Shown here: piece after piece, positions 1 through 5,673 of the stretch
Numbering within the stretch: the stretch's first letter is position 1
How the letters are laid out: each line of letters begins with the position of its first letter
Origin: Ruminococcaceae bacterium UBA6364
GTDB taxonomy: Bacteria > Bacillota > Clostridia > Oscillospirales > Acutalibacteraceae
Direction of reading: 5' to 3'
NCBI GenBank assembly: GCA_002440045.1
Contig: DJRI01000039.1
Coordinates: 1-8,790, forward strand
Length of the DNA: 8,790 bases
Notes under the pieces: model-generated
Told to the model about the DNA's origin: nothing
Databases searched by the model: none
The model's input: the letters and a program-made list of their open reading frames with translations, nothing else
Program-made: the position numbers and the translations under genes

Positions 1-29
1 GAAACGCGTAAGCGTTTCCCTTGATTTTT
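1..29 (+). terminator. Hairpin followed by T-rich run (possible terminator of a gene left of the window)
   Basis: The first 17 bases form a perfect 7-bp stem, GAAACGC / GCGTTTC, with a GTAA loop. A T-rich run (TTGATTTTT) starts three bases later. This could end a rightward transcript entering from outside the window. The T run is set back from the stem, so the call is weak, and it may simply be one more member of the hairpin series that continues to position 210. Confidence 0.3.
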
Positions 30-53
30 CCGCACAACGTGCGGAATATAATT
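28..53. repeat. Dispersed hairpin repeat, module A, copy 1
   Basis: A 26-bp sequence built on a perfect 8-bp stem, TTCCGCAC / GTGCGGAA, with an AAC loop, then an AT-rich tail ending TATAATT. It recurs at 8485-8510 with 24 of 26 bases identical. In the second copy the loop is ATC and the stem loses one closing pair. The presence of two copies about 8.4 kb apart, both in non-coding DNA, argues for a repeated intergenic element and against chance. Confidence 0.75.
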
Positions 54-96
54 ACTTATTCCCTCTTACTTATTACTTCAACCTCTGCCGCCCGCC

Positions 97-115
97 AAAA
101 ACGCAAACCGTTTTT
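97..115. terminator. Bidirectional hairpin downstream of pnuC
   Basis: AAAAACG and CGTTTTT form a perfect 7-bp stem around a CAAAC loop. Read leftward, it lies about 70 bases past the pnuC stop codon and ends in five T, so it could terminate pnuC transcripts. Read rightward it is equally symmetrical. The stem has only two G-C pairs, so it is a modest terminator at best. Confidence 0.4.
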
Positions 116-124
116 CCGTTATAC

Positions 125-193
125 ACCGCGCTTGCGCGGTTACAATCGCGGCGAAGCCGCGTGCTAACAGCTACCGGCTAATAGCTAACAGCT
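125..193. repeat. Dispersed hairpin repeat, module B, with GCTAACAGC tandem units, copy 1
   Basis: The stretch starts with a 7-bp hairpin ACCGCGC / GCGCGGT (125-140, two-base loop). Next is CGCGGC-GAA-GCCGCG (147-161), then degenerate tandem units of the type GCTAACAGC / GGCTAATAGC up to position 193. The same hairpin followed by the same kind of units recurs at 8512-8558. The last units run into the pnuC coding sequence: the stop codon (185-187) and the last two codons are made of repeat sequence. Confidence 0.7.
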
Positions 194-895
194 CGCGCGG
201 TTTTGCGCGGCTTGCCGTTTTTTCATTTTACGCCAATTCAAAAAACCGTATATGTCATTGATTAAAAACGCGGCGAAGCAGACGACGACCGAAATATACC
301 GCGCGTCGCTTATGCTCGCAAGCACCCACAAAACAATCAGCACAACGTCGTTGGCGGCATATGCCAAGGCAAAAAACGGGCTGCGCCTGAAGGTGAGATA
401 AACGGCAAGAAAGCTTGTTGTGACTGAAATTGTGCTCGGCACGATATTCGCGGTATTAAATGCGTCAAGAATAAAATAGAATACCGCTGTAACGGCGGCT
501 GTTAAAAACCACATAAAAATTATCTCTTTTTTCTTCAGGCTGTTGACCTTAACCTCGCTTCTGTTTCCGTTATGCGGGTTTTTAAGCCACGAAACAAGCG
601 CAAACGCCGCCATCGGCATTGTCATTCCGAGATACGTCAGCATTTCGCCGTAATAAGAAAACGAAAACGAAATTATTCCGTAAAGCAGGCTGAAAACTAT
701 CATCAAAAGCTGACCGAAGGGGTTGCCCTTCGCATTAAATATGAGCGACGTAACGCCCACCAACGACGCCGCAAGCGTCAGATAATTTTCGCGGTCAAAA
801 ACGCAAAACGAAGCCGTAATAAAAACGACCGACACACACCACAGCAAAAGCTCGCCTTTGGAAAAGTAACGCACAAGTTTTTTTAATTTCTTCAT
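185..895 (-). CDS. pnuC: PnuC-family nicotinamide riboside-type transporter
   Basis: A 236-residue integral membrane protein of the PnuC family, which moves nicotinamide riboside (or in some branches thiamine or other vitamins) across the membrane by facilitated diffusion, with trapping by cytoplasmic phosphorylation. About seven hydrophobic segments are visible (roughly residues 14-32, 37-53, 60-80, 86-103, 124-145, 151-168, 173-194, 198-217; the last may be a half-segment). Family-like motifs are NPFGQ (58-62), YYGEMLTYLGMT (81-92), ANDVVLIVLW (181-190) and DIYGFLNW (214-221). Length is normal for the family. The ATG at 893-895 has GGAGG at 908-912, 12 bases upstream. It carries its own promoter and a long structured leader, so it is probably controlled separately from the operon to its right. 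The exact substrate cannot be read from sequence. The extreme C-terminus is written in repeat DNA. Confidence 0.88.
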   Translation of the reverse strand: MKKLKKLVRYFSKGELLLWCVSVVFITASFCVFDRENYLTLAASLVGVTSLIFNAKGNPFGQLLMIVFSLLYGIISFSFSYYGEMLTYLGMTMPMAAFALVSWLKNPHNGNRSEVKVNSLKKKEIIFMWFLTAAVTAVFYFILDAFNTANIVPSTISVTTSFLAVYLTFRRSPFFALAYAANDVVLIVLWVLASISDARYISVVVCFAAFLINDIYGFLNWRKMKKRQAAQNRASC

Positions 896-1051
896 AAATT
901 TTTATAACCTCCGAAAAAAATAAGCGCCCGCATACACATCTTCTGAGTAAGAGCCGTCTAATCGGCTCTTGCCGTGACCTAATGATGTGTAAACGAACGC
1001 TTTGCATTCTTTTAACTACTCGGTAGCAGTTACATATTCACTTGCAAGTTT
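896..1051 (-). promoter_or_regulatory. Structured 5' leader of pnuC, candidate riboswitch or other cis-regulatory RNA
   Basis: Between the predicted start of transcription (near 1051) and the pnuC ATG lies about 155 nt that folds well on the leftward strand. In transcript order: AACUGCU / AGUAGUU with loop ACCG (1031-1014); GAAUGC / GCGUUC with loop AAA (1009-995); then a two-tier stem whose outer 8 bp are UACACAUC / GAUGUGUA (991-984 with 940-933). The two-tier stem encloses an asymmetric internal loop and an inner perfect 8-bp hairpin AAGAGCCG / CGGCUCUU with loop AUUAGA (970-949). The Shine-Dalgarno follows at 912-908. The first hairpin loop region (CUACCGA) can pair with the UCGGAGG around the Shine-Dalgarno at six of seven positions. 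The layout is what a translational riboswitch looks like. I do not recognise TPP, FMN, preQ1, cobalamin, SAM, purine or the NAD+-II (pnuC) consensus in it, so the ligand is unknown. Confidence 0.55.
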
Positions 1052-1057
1052 AGTGGT

Positions 1058-1086
1058 ATGTTACCATACGCCGCGGCGATTGTCAA
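1058..1086 (-). promoter_or_regulatory. Sigma-A type promoter of pnuC
   Basis: On the leftward strand TTGACA (1086-1081) is followed by exactly 17 bases and TAACAT (1063-1058). This predicts a start near 1051. The -35 begins only ten bases past the stop codon of the zinc-ribbon gene, with no terminator in between, so pnuC may also receive read-through from the bioY operon. A near-perfect dyad GTATG-TTAC-CATAC (1056-1069) covers the -10, and a perfect 10-bp palindrome ACTTGCAAGT (1040-1049) lies at the predicted start. Either could be a repressor site. Confidence 0.7.
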
Positions 1087-1095
1087 GAAGCTTTG

Positions 1096-1290
1096 CTAAT
1101 TAAAGAGCTTGCAGCCGCTTTTTTTGAAGCGCTCTATCATTTCATAGGCGCGCTCTTTTGTTATATCAAAATGGCGGCACACGCACTCAAGGCACATATA
1201 TTCGACCGCGCCGCGGTTTATCATCTTTTTGTGAAAGCCTATGTCAATATCTGTAAGCTCTTTGCCGCACTCTTTGCATGTAAGGGTCAT
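1096..1290 (-). CDS. Small zinc-ribbon protein of unknown function
   Basis: A 64-residue protein with a CxxC pair at residues 5-8 and a second at 33-36, plus further Cys at 38 and 60 and His at 20 and 40. This is the spacing of a compact zinc ribbon. The C-terminal third (residues 43-57) is a charged helix. Its ATG overlaps the TGA of the alpha-galactosidase gene by the ATGA arrangement, and an AGGAAGG sequence inside the end of that gene can serve as ribosome binding site, so the two are translationally coupled. The protein may bind nucleic acid or another protein, but no function can be assigned. The overlap and the clear metal-binding pattern show that it is a real gene. Confidence 0.8.
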   Translation of the reverse strand: MTLTCKECGKELTDIDIGFHKKMINRGAVEYMCLECVCRHFDITKERAYEMIERFKKSGCKLFN

Positions 1291-2426
1291 CTTTCAACGA
1301 GCCTTCCTATATAGACCTCGCACCCGTGCGCGGGGATGTTTGTCTCGTTATAATATTCGCGAACGCGCTTTGTTTCGCCCGTGAACACGTTTTTAAGCTC
1401 AACGTCAAAGCCGCAGTCGGCGCTTATTCCCACATCGTGGAAGTTGATGTCGGTAGAGGACGTGCCCTCTGTAAAGTTACCGAAGAAAATCGCGAACTCG
1501 TTATTTGAAAGCAGACGGAATATTGTGGGCGACGAAAATGTTCTCGGGTCGTTTTTGTTGCCGACAACAAACGCAGGACGCGCTTCTTCATCCTGATTAA
1601 TTCTTAAAAGCTCTTTATTGGTAACAAGGTTTAAAATGTAGTCGTTCATTTTTCTTATATCGCTGCCGAGCATAAGCGGCGAAGCGAACATACACCAAAG
1701 CGAAAACTGCGTTTTGTAATCGGTGTCGTTACAGCCCTTTGAGCCGACGTGCCCCTCGCCGTACATTCCGACGGTGAGCATATCTATATCGTTAAAGCAC
1801 CCGACGCCCGAATATGCAAAATTGTCAAGCTGGCTCATTGCAATATCTTTAAACGAAACAAACGAATCGTTTATATCGCCCGTTGAACGGTACATATGCG
1901 CGCCCGCAGAACGAATCCATTTGCTTACCTCGTCACTGCCCCAGTTGCATGCCGAAAACAGAATTTCTCTGCCGCAGTTTCTTAAAGCCATACCCATTTT
2001 TCTGTAAAGCGTGGGTCCGTGAGCCGTTTCTGGCTTGTAGCAGAAGTCATATTTAAGAAAATCGGCGCCGTATTCGGCAAAAGTTTTTGCGTCAAGATAC
2101 TCATGGTCAAAAGAGCCGGGATAATCTGCGCACGTTCTTGTGCCGGCGCAGGAATACATACCGAATTTAAGCCCCTTTGAATGAACATAGTCGCTGACAT
2201 ATTTCATTCCGTGGGGGAATTTTTCTTTATCCGGGACGATTTTGCCCGTCTTGGGGTCGCGCTCTTTTTCGCTCCAGCAATCGTCGATTACAAGGTATTC
2301 GTAGCCCGCCTTTAAAAGTCCCGTTTCGACCATTTTGTCGGCGGTTTCGATGATAACATCCTCGTTGATGTTCTCGGCAAAGGTGTTCCATGTGTTAAAG
2401 CCCATGGGCGGCGTTTTTGAAAGCAT
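1287..2426 (-). CDS. Alpha-galactosidase, glycoside hydrolase family 27
   Basis: A 379-residue enzyme that removes terminal alpha-linked galactose from oligosaccharides such as raffinose-type sugars. The N-terminal TIM barrel opens with TPPMGFNTWN (residues 5-14). IDDCW (47-51) carries the paired Asp that binds the sugar in this family. LKYDFC (124-129) carries the nucleophile Asp127, and RSTGDINDSF (180-189) the acid/base Asp184. A beta-sandwich C-terminal domain starts near residue 285. There is no signal peptide, so it acts in the cytoplasm on imported sugar. GGGAGG (2439-2434) lies seven bases before the ATG. It is 22 bases behind the unknown membrane-protein gene and overlaps the zinc-ribbon gene. 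GH27 also contains alpha-N-acetylgalactosaminidases and beta-L-arabinopyranosidases, so fine specificity is uncertain. The second recognition loop reads SACNWG (158-163), where many family members have CEWG. Confidence 0.93.
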   Translation of the reverse strand: MLSKTPPMGFNTWNTFAENINEDVIIETADKMVETGLLKAGYEYLVIDDCWSEKERDPKTGKIVPDKEKFPHGMKYVSDYVHSKGLKFGMYSCAGTRTCADYPGSFDHEYLDAKTFAEYGADFLKYDFCYKPETAHGPTLYRKMGMALRNCGREILFSACNWGSDEVSKWIRSAGAHMYRSTGDINDSFVSFKDIAMSQLDNFAYSGVGCFNDIDMLTVGMYGEGHVGSKGCNDTDYKTQFSLWCMFASPLMLGSDIRKMNDYILNLVTNKELLRINQDEEARPAFVVGNKNDPRTFSSPTIFRLLSNNEFAIFFGNFTEGTSSTDINFHDVGISADCGFDVELKNVFTGETKRVREYYNETNIPAHGCEVYIGRLVER

Positions 2427-2448
2427 TTAAAATCCTCCCGTTATTTGT

Positions 2449-3156
2449 TTATTTATTGTCGCTGTCCGCTTTCTGCGGAAAATTTACATATCTTTCGGCA
2501 AGCTTTAAGACTACCCCGTTATTTGAAAAGCCTTCCGAGGATTTAAGCTTGAACATATAGTTCGAGGTTTCTTTTTTAAGCTCGTCGGTTATTGTCGAAA
2601 GCCAGCCCGTATATGTCGCCGACGGGGCATATTTTGTTACGAAAAGCCCCGAAGAAGCGTCTTTTTGAGTGGTATAATAATGATTTTCTTTAGGCTCTTC
2701 GGGCGAAACGTAATACCCGACGCCCGAAAAAGTGAAGCAGACCGATTTGCCGTCGTCTGAAATAAGCACGTTTTCAAGCTCGTTTATTCCCGAAATCTCT
2801 GCCGATTTTGTTTCGATTGCGGCGTTGATTGCGGAAGCGATCGTTTTGTTTATTTCGAGCGACGCGGTAAGGTCGCCGATTTTTGAAGCGGCGGCGGAAT
2901 AGTTAGCCTCATCTTTGGGCTTCACCTTGCCGTAAAACTCAATCGCTTTTTCATAGTCGTAATTTTGTTCATACATAACCGCTTTTTCAAAATTCTTGCG
3001 CGAAATGTACTCGGGAAGCTCCATAACAAGTATAAAAGCCGAAACGACAAAGGCGACAGCCGCAATAATTCCTATTATTTTTCGTGTGCTGTCTTTGGGT
3101 TTAAGCTCTTTTTCGGCATTTTTGACCGGTGTAACGTCAAAATTCTTTTCGTCCAT
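2449..3156 (-). CDS. Unknown membrane-anchored protein with a TPR-like segment
   Basis: A 235-residue protein. I place the start at the ATG 3154-3156, because a perfect AGGAGG (3168-3163) lies six bases before it; a reading 12 codons longer has no such site. A charged 26-residue N-terminus precedes one hydrophobic segment (residues 27-45), so the bulk is probably extracytoplasmic (N-in anchor). Residues about 54-90 resemble one tetratricopeptide-like helical pair (KNFEKAVMYEQ, then YDYEKAIEFYGKV). The remaining 145 residues are polar, with no motif I recognise. It sits 44 bases after bioY and 22 bases before the alpha-galactosidase, in the same direction, so it is probably co-transcribed. Nothing in it ties it to biotin or galactose, and no function is proposed. 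Confidence 0.82.
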   Translation of the reverse strand: MDEKNFDVTPVKNAEKELKPKDSTRKIIGIIAAVAFVVSAFILVMELPEYISRKNFEKAVMYEQNYDYEKAIEFYGKVKPKDEANYSAAASKIGDLTASLEINKTIASAINAAIETKSAEISGINELENVLISDDGKSVCFTFSGVGYYVSPEEPKENHYYTTQKDASSGLFVTKYAPSATYTGWLSTITDELKKETSNYMFKLKSSEGFSNNGVVLKLAERYVNFPQKADSDNK

Positions 3157-3200
3157 AAAAATCCTCCTAAGGTATTGTTTTTGTCTTTGCAAACAAGAAG

Positions 3201-3755
3201 TCAGTTATTAAATTTCAAAAGCGTTTTGAGCTTTTTGCTTAAAAAATATGCGGCAAAAAGCTTTACGCAATCGGGAATAATATACGGCACAACGCACACA
3301 AGAAAAACGGAAGATATGCTTTTTGCGCTTGACGTGCCGAGATATACAAAATAATACCACAAAGTGCCCGCGGCATAGCAAGAAAAAAGCCCCGCAAAAA
3401 GCCCGGCTATTTCAAAAGCAGGCGTTTTCTTTTTTAAAGTAAAAAGAATATATACCGCCCCGCTTAATAAAAAGCCGAAAATATAGCCGCCGGTTGCGCC
3501 CGTAAGCGCCCCAACGCCGCCGCGAAAGTCCGAAAAAACGGGAAGCCCCGCCGCGCCGACCGCAATATACACGGCAACTGCCAGCGTGCCGTACTTTCCG
3601 CCCAAAAACGACAGCGCAAAAAACACGGCAAAGGTTTGCATTGTAAAAGAAATAACGTTAAACGGCACAGCTATCCACGAACAAATAACAATAAGCGCGG
3701 CAAAAAGCGCCGTAAGCGACAGCATTTTGAGCCTTTCGCGGTTTTTATTTTCCAT
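3201..3755 (-). CDS. bioY: BioY biotin transporter substrate-binding subunit
   Basis: A 184-residue integral membrane S component that binds biotin and, in most Bacillota, works with the shared energy-coupling module EcfA/EcfA'/EcfT. Six hydrophobic segments are apparent. The BioY signature is clear: FTMQTFAVFFA (37-47), GLPVFSDFRGGVGALTG (70-86), TGGYIFGF (88-95) and PYIIPDCVKL (157-166). The start chosen is the ATG at 3753-3755, preceded by GGGTGAG at a normal distance; a TTG eight codons upstream lacks a site. No Ecf genes are adjacent, which fits a group II ECF system with its module elsewhere. It is the first gene of a leftward operon with a consensus-like promoter immediately upstream. 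Confidence 0.92.
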   Translation of the reverse strand: MENKNRERLKMLSLTALFAALIVICSWIAVPFNVISFTMQTFAVFFALSFLGGKYGTLAVAVYIAVGAAGLPVFSDFRGGVGALTGATGGYIFGFLLSGAVYILFTLKKKTPAFEIAGLFAGLFSCYAAGTLWYYFVYLGTSSAKSISSVFLVCVVPYIIPDCVKLFAAYFLSKKLKTLLKFNN

Positions 3756-3782
3756 AATCTCACCCACAAAAAATTTCAAGTT

Positions 3783-3811
3783 ATTTTAACATTTGCAGAT
3801 GTAGTTGTCAA
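3783..3811 (-). promoter_or_regulatory. Sigma-A type promoter of the bioY operon
   Basis: On the leftward strand TTGACA (3811-3806), 17 bases, then TAAAAT (3788-3783). The predicted start near 3776 gives a leader of only about 20 nt before the bioY ATG. The sequence from the -35 to the -10, TTGACAAC-N13-GTTAAAAT, is a poor match to the TTGTTAAC / GTTAACAA dyad bound by the biotin repressor BirA (two mismatches per half), so biotin control is possible but unproven. Confidence 0.7.
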
Positions 3812-3835
3812 TATGAGCGCCCGCACGGATTTTTC

Positions 3836-3898
3836 GGTAAAAAAATACCGCAATGCGCATTGTCTTTTCGGACTTTGCACCGATTGCGGTTTTTTACC
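3836..3898. terminator. Bidirectional intrinsic terminator between the bioY and tauE operons
   Basis: The arms GGTAAAAAAATACCGCAAT (3836-3854) and ATTGCGGTTTTTTACC (3883-3898) pair through a 7-bp G-C rich core with A and T runs outside it, so each direction ends in a T tract. The loop is unusually large, 28 nt. Read leftward it lies just after the TauE stop codon and closes the marR-tauE operon before the bioY promoter begins. Confidence 0.75.
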
Positions 3899-3908
3899 AT
3901 AACGGTAA

Positions 3909-4688
3909 TTATTTATTGATGTACGAAAACCCGAGCACGGCAACGCCGAGAATTACAAGAATTATACCCGTTGCGCGGTTAAGCGTTTTGGGGCTTGCCT
4001 TGTTTGCGAGTTTTGCGGCAATACGCGCAAAAATAAGCGTAAACAGAACGCAAAGAACAAACGGCAAAATTTCGGGCAATTCGCCGATAAGAAAATGCGA
4101 AACAGAGCCCGTAAGCGCCGTAAAGGTCATAATAAAAACGCTTGTGCCGACGGCTGTTTTAAGCTCGTAGCCCATAACCGATGTAAGAAGCAAAAGCATC
4201 ATCATTCCGCCGCCCGCGCCGACAAATCCGCAAATAAAGCCGACGACCGCGCCGCACACCACGGATTTTATCAGTCTTGATTTGCGCGACGCCGTTTTCA
4301 TATCCTCTTTTGTTGTCATAACGGGCTTTACAATAAATTTAATTCCCAACAAAAGCGTCATAAACACCGAAAAGTTTCCCATAGCAGAAGGCTCGACAAG
4401 GCTTGAAACATAACTGCCGACGACGGTGAACACAAGAACGCTTGCCATCATAACAAGCCCGTTTTTAATATCGAGATTTTTGTTTTTGCCGTAGGTGTAG
4501 GCAGAAACCGCGCTTGCGAGAACATCCGACGCGAGCGCTATGCCGACGGCGGTATACGGCTCTATTCCGAGAAACGTTACAAGCATGGGCGTTATTACCG
4601 CGGCGGCGCTCATGCCGGCAAAGCCCGTGCCGAGCCCCGCGCCCAGGCCCGCAAAGAGGCACACAACAACCGTTATAACAGTACTCAT
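3909..4688 (-). CDS. TauE/SafE-family membrane permease, probable sulfite/organosulfonate or related anion exporter
   Basis: A 259-residue polytopic protein with about eight hydrophobic segments, the usual size for the TauE/SafE (formerly DUF81) family. The internal duplication is visible. The first half has AGLGAGLGTGFAGMSAA (13-29) followed by TAVGIALASDVLASAVSAYTYG (46-67). The second half has GFICGFVGAGGGMMMLL (150-166) followed by TAVGTSVFIMTFTALTGSV (178-196). Characterised members export sulfite or sulfoacetate, but most are untested. Its ATG overlaps the MarR stop as ATGA, so the regulator and permease are coupled. A permease directly behind its own MarR repressor suggests induction by the exported compound or a related small molecule; that is inference. 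Confidence 0.88.
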   Translation of the reverse strand: MSTVITVVVCLFAGLGAGLGTGFAGMSAAAVITPMLVTFLGIEPYTAVGIALASDVLASAVSAYTYGKNKNLDIKNGLVMMASVLVFTVVGSYVSSLVEPSAMGNFSVFMTLLLGIKFIVKPVMTTKEDMKTASRKSRLIKSVVCGAVVGFICGFVGAGGGMMMLLLLTSVMGYELKTAVGTSVFIMTFTALTGSVSHFLIGELPEILPFVLCVLFTLIFARIAAKLANKASPKTLNRATGIILVILGVAVLGFSYINK

Positions 4689-5125
4689 TTAATTTCACCG
4701 TTCTTTCCTTTGATATTTTCCGCTATTTTTTCACGCAGGCGCAAAAACTCGGCTCTGTCGTTTTCGGTAAAGCCCGAAAACAGCGTTTCATAAAATTCCT
4801 TTTGCACGTCTTTTCCGTAATCGACAATGCGCTCCGCCTTTTTTGTCACGGTTAAGTGAACGCTTTTTCTGTTGCCGTTTGCATATGTGCCGACAATAAG
4901 CCCGTTGTCGCAAAGCGAACGCACCGAAAGCGACACCTGCGACTTGGGGATATGGCGTATTCGCGAAATGTCGGCGGCTGTGTCAAGCGCGGGATTATTC
5001 GCAAGAAACATCAGCACGTCAACTTCGGCCGAAGAAAGCGAAAACCTGTTCATAATACGTTTTCTGTATTTTGAATACTCAGACTCAACAGAAACCAAAA
5101 ACTCCCAAAATCCGTTGGATTGCAT
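4685..5125 (-). CDS. MarR-family transcriptional regulator
   Basis: A 146-residue winged-helix dimeric repressor. Helices 1 and 2 occupy about residues 5-28. The winged helix spans about 29-101, with LSSAEVDVLMFLANN (30-44), recognition helix SQVSLSVRSLCDNG (62-75) and wing GTYANGNRKSVHLTVT (79-94). The C-terminal helices (103-137) form the dimer interface. Compared with typical MarR wings the DxR motif is replaced by GNRK. The start ATG (5123-5125) has GGAGG (5138-5134) eight bases upstream. It heads a two-gene operon with the TauE-like permease. The promoter contains two copies of a dyad-type site, so autorepression is very likely. Confidence 0.92.
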   Translation of the reverse strand: MQSNGFWEFLVSVESEYSKYRKRIMNRFSLSSAEVDVLMFLANNPALDTAADISRIRHIPKSQVSLSVRSLCDNGLIVGTYANGNRKSVHLTVTKKAERIVDYGKDVQKEFYETLFSGFTENDRAEFLRLREKIAENIKGKNGEIK

Positions 5126-5143
5126 TTTTTACGCCTCCAAAAA

Positions 5144-5157
5144 GTTCAAAATGAAAC
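5144..5157. promoter_or_regulatory. Putative MarR operator, downstream site
   Basis: GTTCAAAATGAAAC, an imperfect dyad (TTCA / TGAA core). It matches the site at 5174-5187 at 12 of 14 positions, differing only in the two central bases. It lies at about +4 to +17 relative to the predicted start, where a bound dimer would block the departing polymerase. The two sites are offset by exactly 30 bp, close to three helical turns, so both dimers would sit on the same face. Confidence 0.65.
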
Positions 5158-5167
5158 AATATTGCAT

Positions 5168-5196
5168 ATTATAGTTCAATTTGAAACCATTGTCAA
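5168..5196 (-). promoter_or_regulatory. Perfect-consensus sigma-A promoter of the marR-tauE operon
   Basis: On the leftward strand TTGACA (5196-5191), exactly 17 bases, TATAAT (5173-5168). Both hexamers match the consensus at every position. The predicted start is near 5161 and the untranslated leader about 36 nt. A promoter this strong in front of a repressor gene fits a system held off by the repressor itself and fully opened when ligand arrives. Confidence 0.85.
5174..5187. promoter_or_regulatory. Putative MarR operator, spacer site
   Basis: GTTCAATTTGAAAC, with the near-palindromic core TTCAATTTGAA, falls entirely inside the 17-bp spacer between -35 and -10. A dimer bound here would exclude RNA polymerase. 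Its twin is at 5144-5157. Confidence 0.7.
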
Positions 5197-5269
5197 GGGC
5201 GGCGGCAAAATATCCGTCGGATTTCGGGAATTTAAAAAAATATATTTTGATTTTATCTTTTCGGCATTT

Positions 5270-5623
5270 TTATTCGTTCAGCTCTTCTTTAAAAACCGTC
5301 CCGTTCATTTCGTCGGCGGCGCTTTCTGCATTCACCACTTCAAGAAAGCCGTAGCCCGCATAGTTAAATCTTATTTTTTCGCAGTACCAATCGGACGCAC
5401 CGTAGTTTATTACGACAATCTTACATCTTTTATGTATTCCGCAAAGCTCCGTAAACATTCTTATATTGTCGATGTGCTGAAATACGGCGTCGTCGTTGCC
5501 GTAAAGCGGCAGTGTAAGAACAGCGTTGTCCTCGCGCCAGGAAAGAAGCTTAAAAATTAAAAGATAGAGCAAAAAAATTACTCCGAGCACCGAAAAAACA
5601 AGCGTTGCTATATCAGATGCCAT
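5270..5623 (-). CDS. Small single-pass membrane protein of unknown function
   Basis: A 117-residue protein. A hydrophobic N-terminal anchor (about residues 4-27) is followed by LSWREDN and then a soluble domain. The soluble domain has a beta-like strand VLTLPLYGND (35-44), a helical stretch (46-61), a second strand CKIVVINYGASD (67-78) and a helix with Cys81. The alternating strand/helix order resembles a small Rossmann-like or glycosyltransferase-like half-domain. I recall similarly built unnamed proteins in Clostridia, but I cannot name a family. GGGAGG (5636-5631) lies seven bases before the ATG, which supports a real gene. It is transcribed away from the GPH symporter. A weak -10-like CATAAT occurs at about 5651-5646 with no clear -35. 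No convincing terminator lies between its end and the marR promoter. Confidence 0.75.
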   Translation of the reverse strand: MASDIATLVFSVLGVIFLLYLLIFKLLSWREDNAVLTLPLYGNDDAVFQHIDNIRMFTELCGIHKRCKIVVINYGASDWYCEKIRFNYAGYGFLEVVNAESAADEMNGTVFKEELNE

Positions 5624-5673
5624 AATAACACCTCCCGATAGAATATTATGCAGTTTGCACAGAATTGTGATAC

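Noticed and set aside
125..193. CRISPR-like array of short repeats
   Set aside because: Units are 8-11 bp, degenerate and contiguous, without unique spacers of constant length, and no cas genes are present.
572..886. 104-codon Lys/Arg-rich open frame antisense to pnuC
   Set aside because: Composition is typical of the reverse strand of a membrane-protein gene, and no start signal precedes it.
933..991. Plus-strand CTGAG and GTGACCTAATG resembling TPP riboswitch boxes
   Set aside because: The match is partial, the conserved ACCC and GAACCTGAT boxes are not in place, and no plus-strand gene follows.
3157..3200. Internal promoter between bioY and the next gene
   Set aside because: TTGTTT and CAATAC are present but poor matches with no extended -10; the gap is short enough for simple co-transcription.
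3783..3811. BirA operator at the bioY promoter
   Set aside because: Each half-site has two mismatches to TTGTTAAC / GTTAACAA and the spacing is short, so it is mentioned only as a possibility and not called as a site.
5120..5560. 146-codon open frame on the plus strand opposite the 117-residue membrane protein
   Set aside because: It runs through the marR promoter and operators, lacks a ribosome binding site, and is antisense to a gene with a good start.
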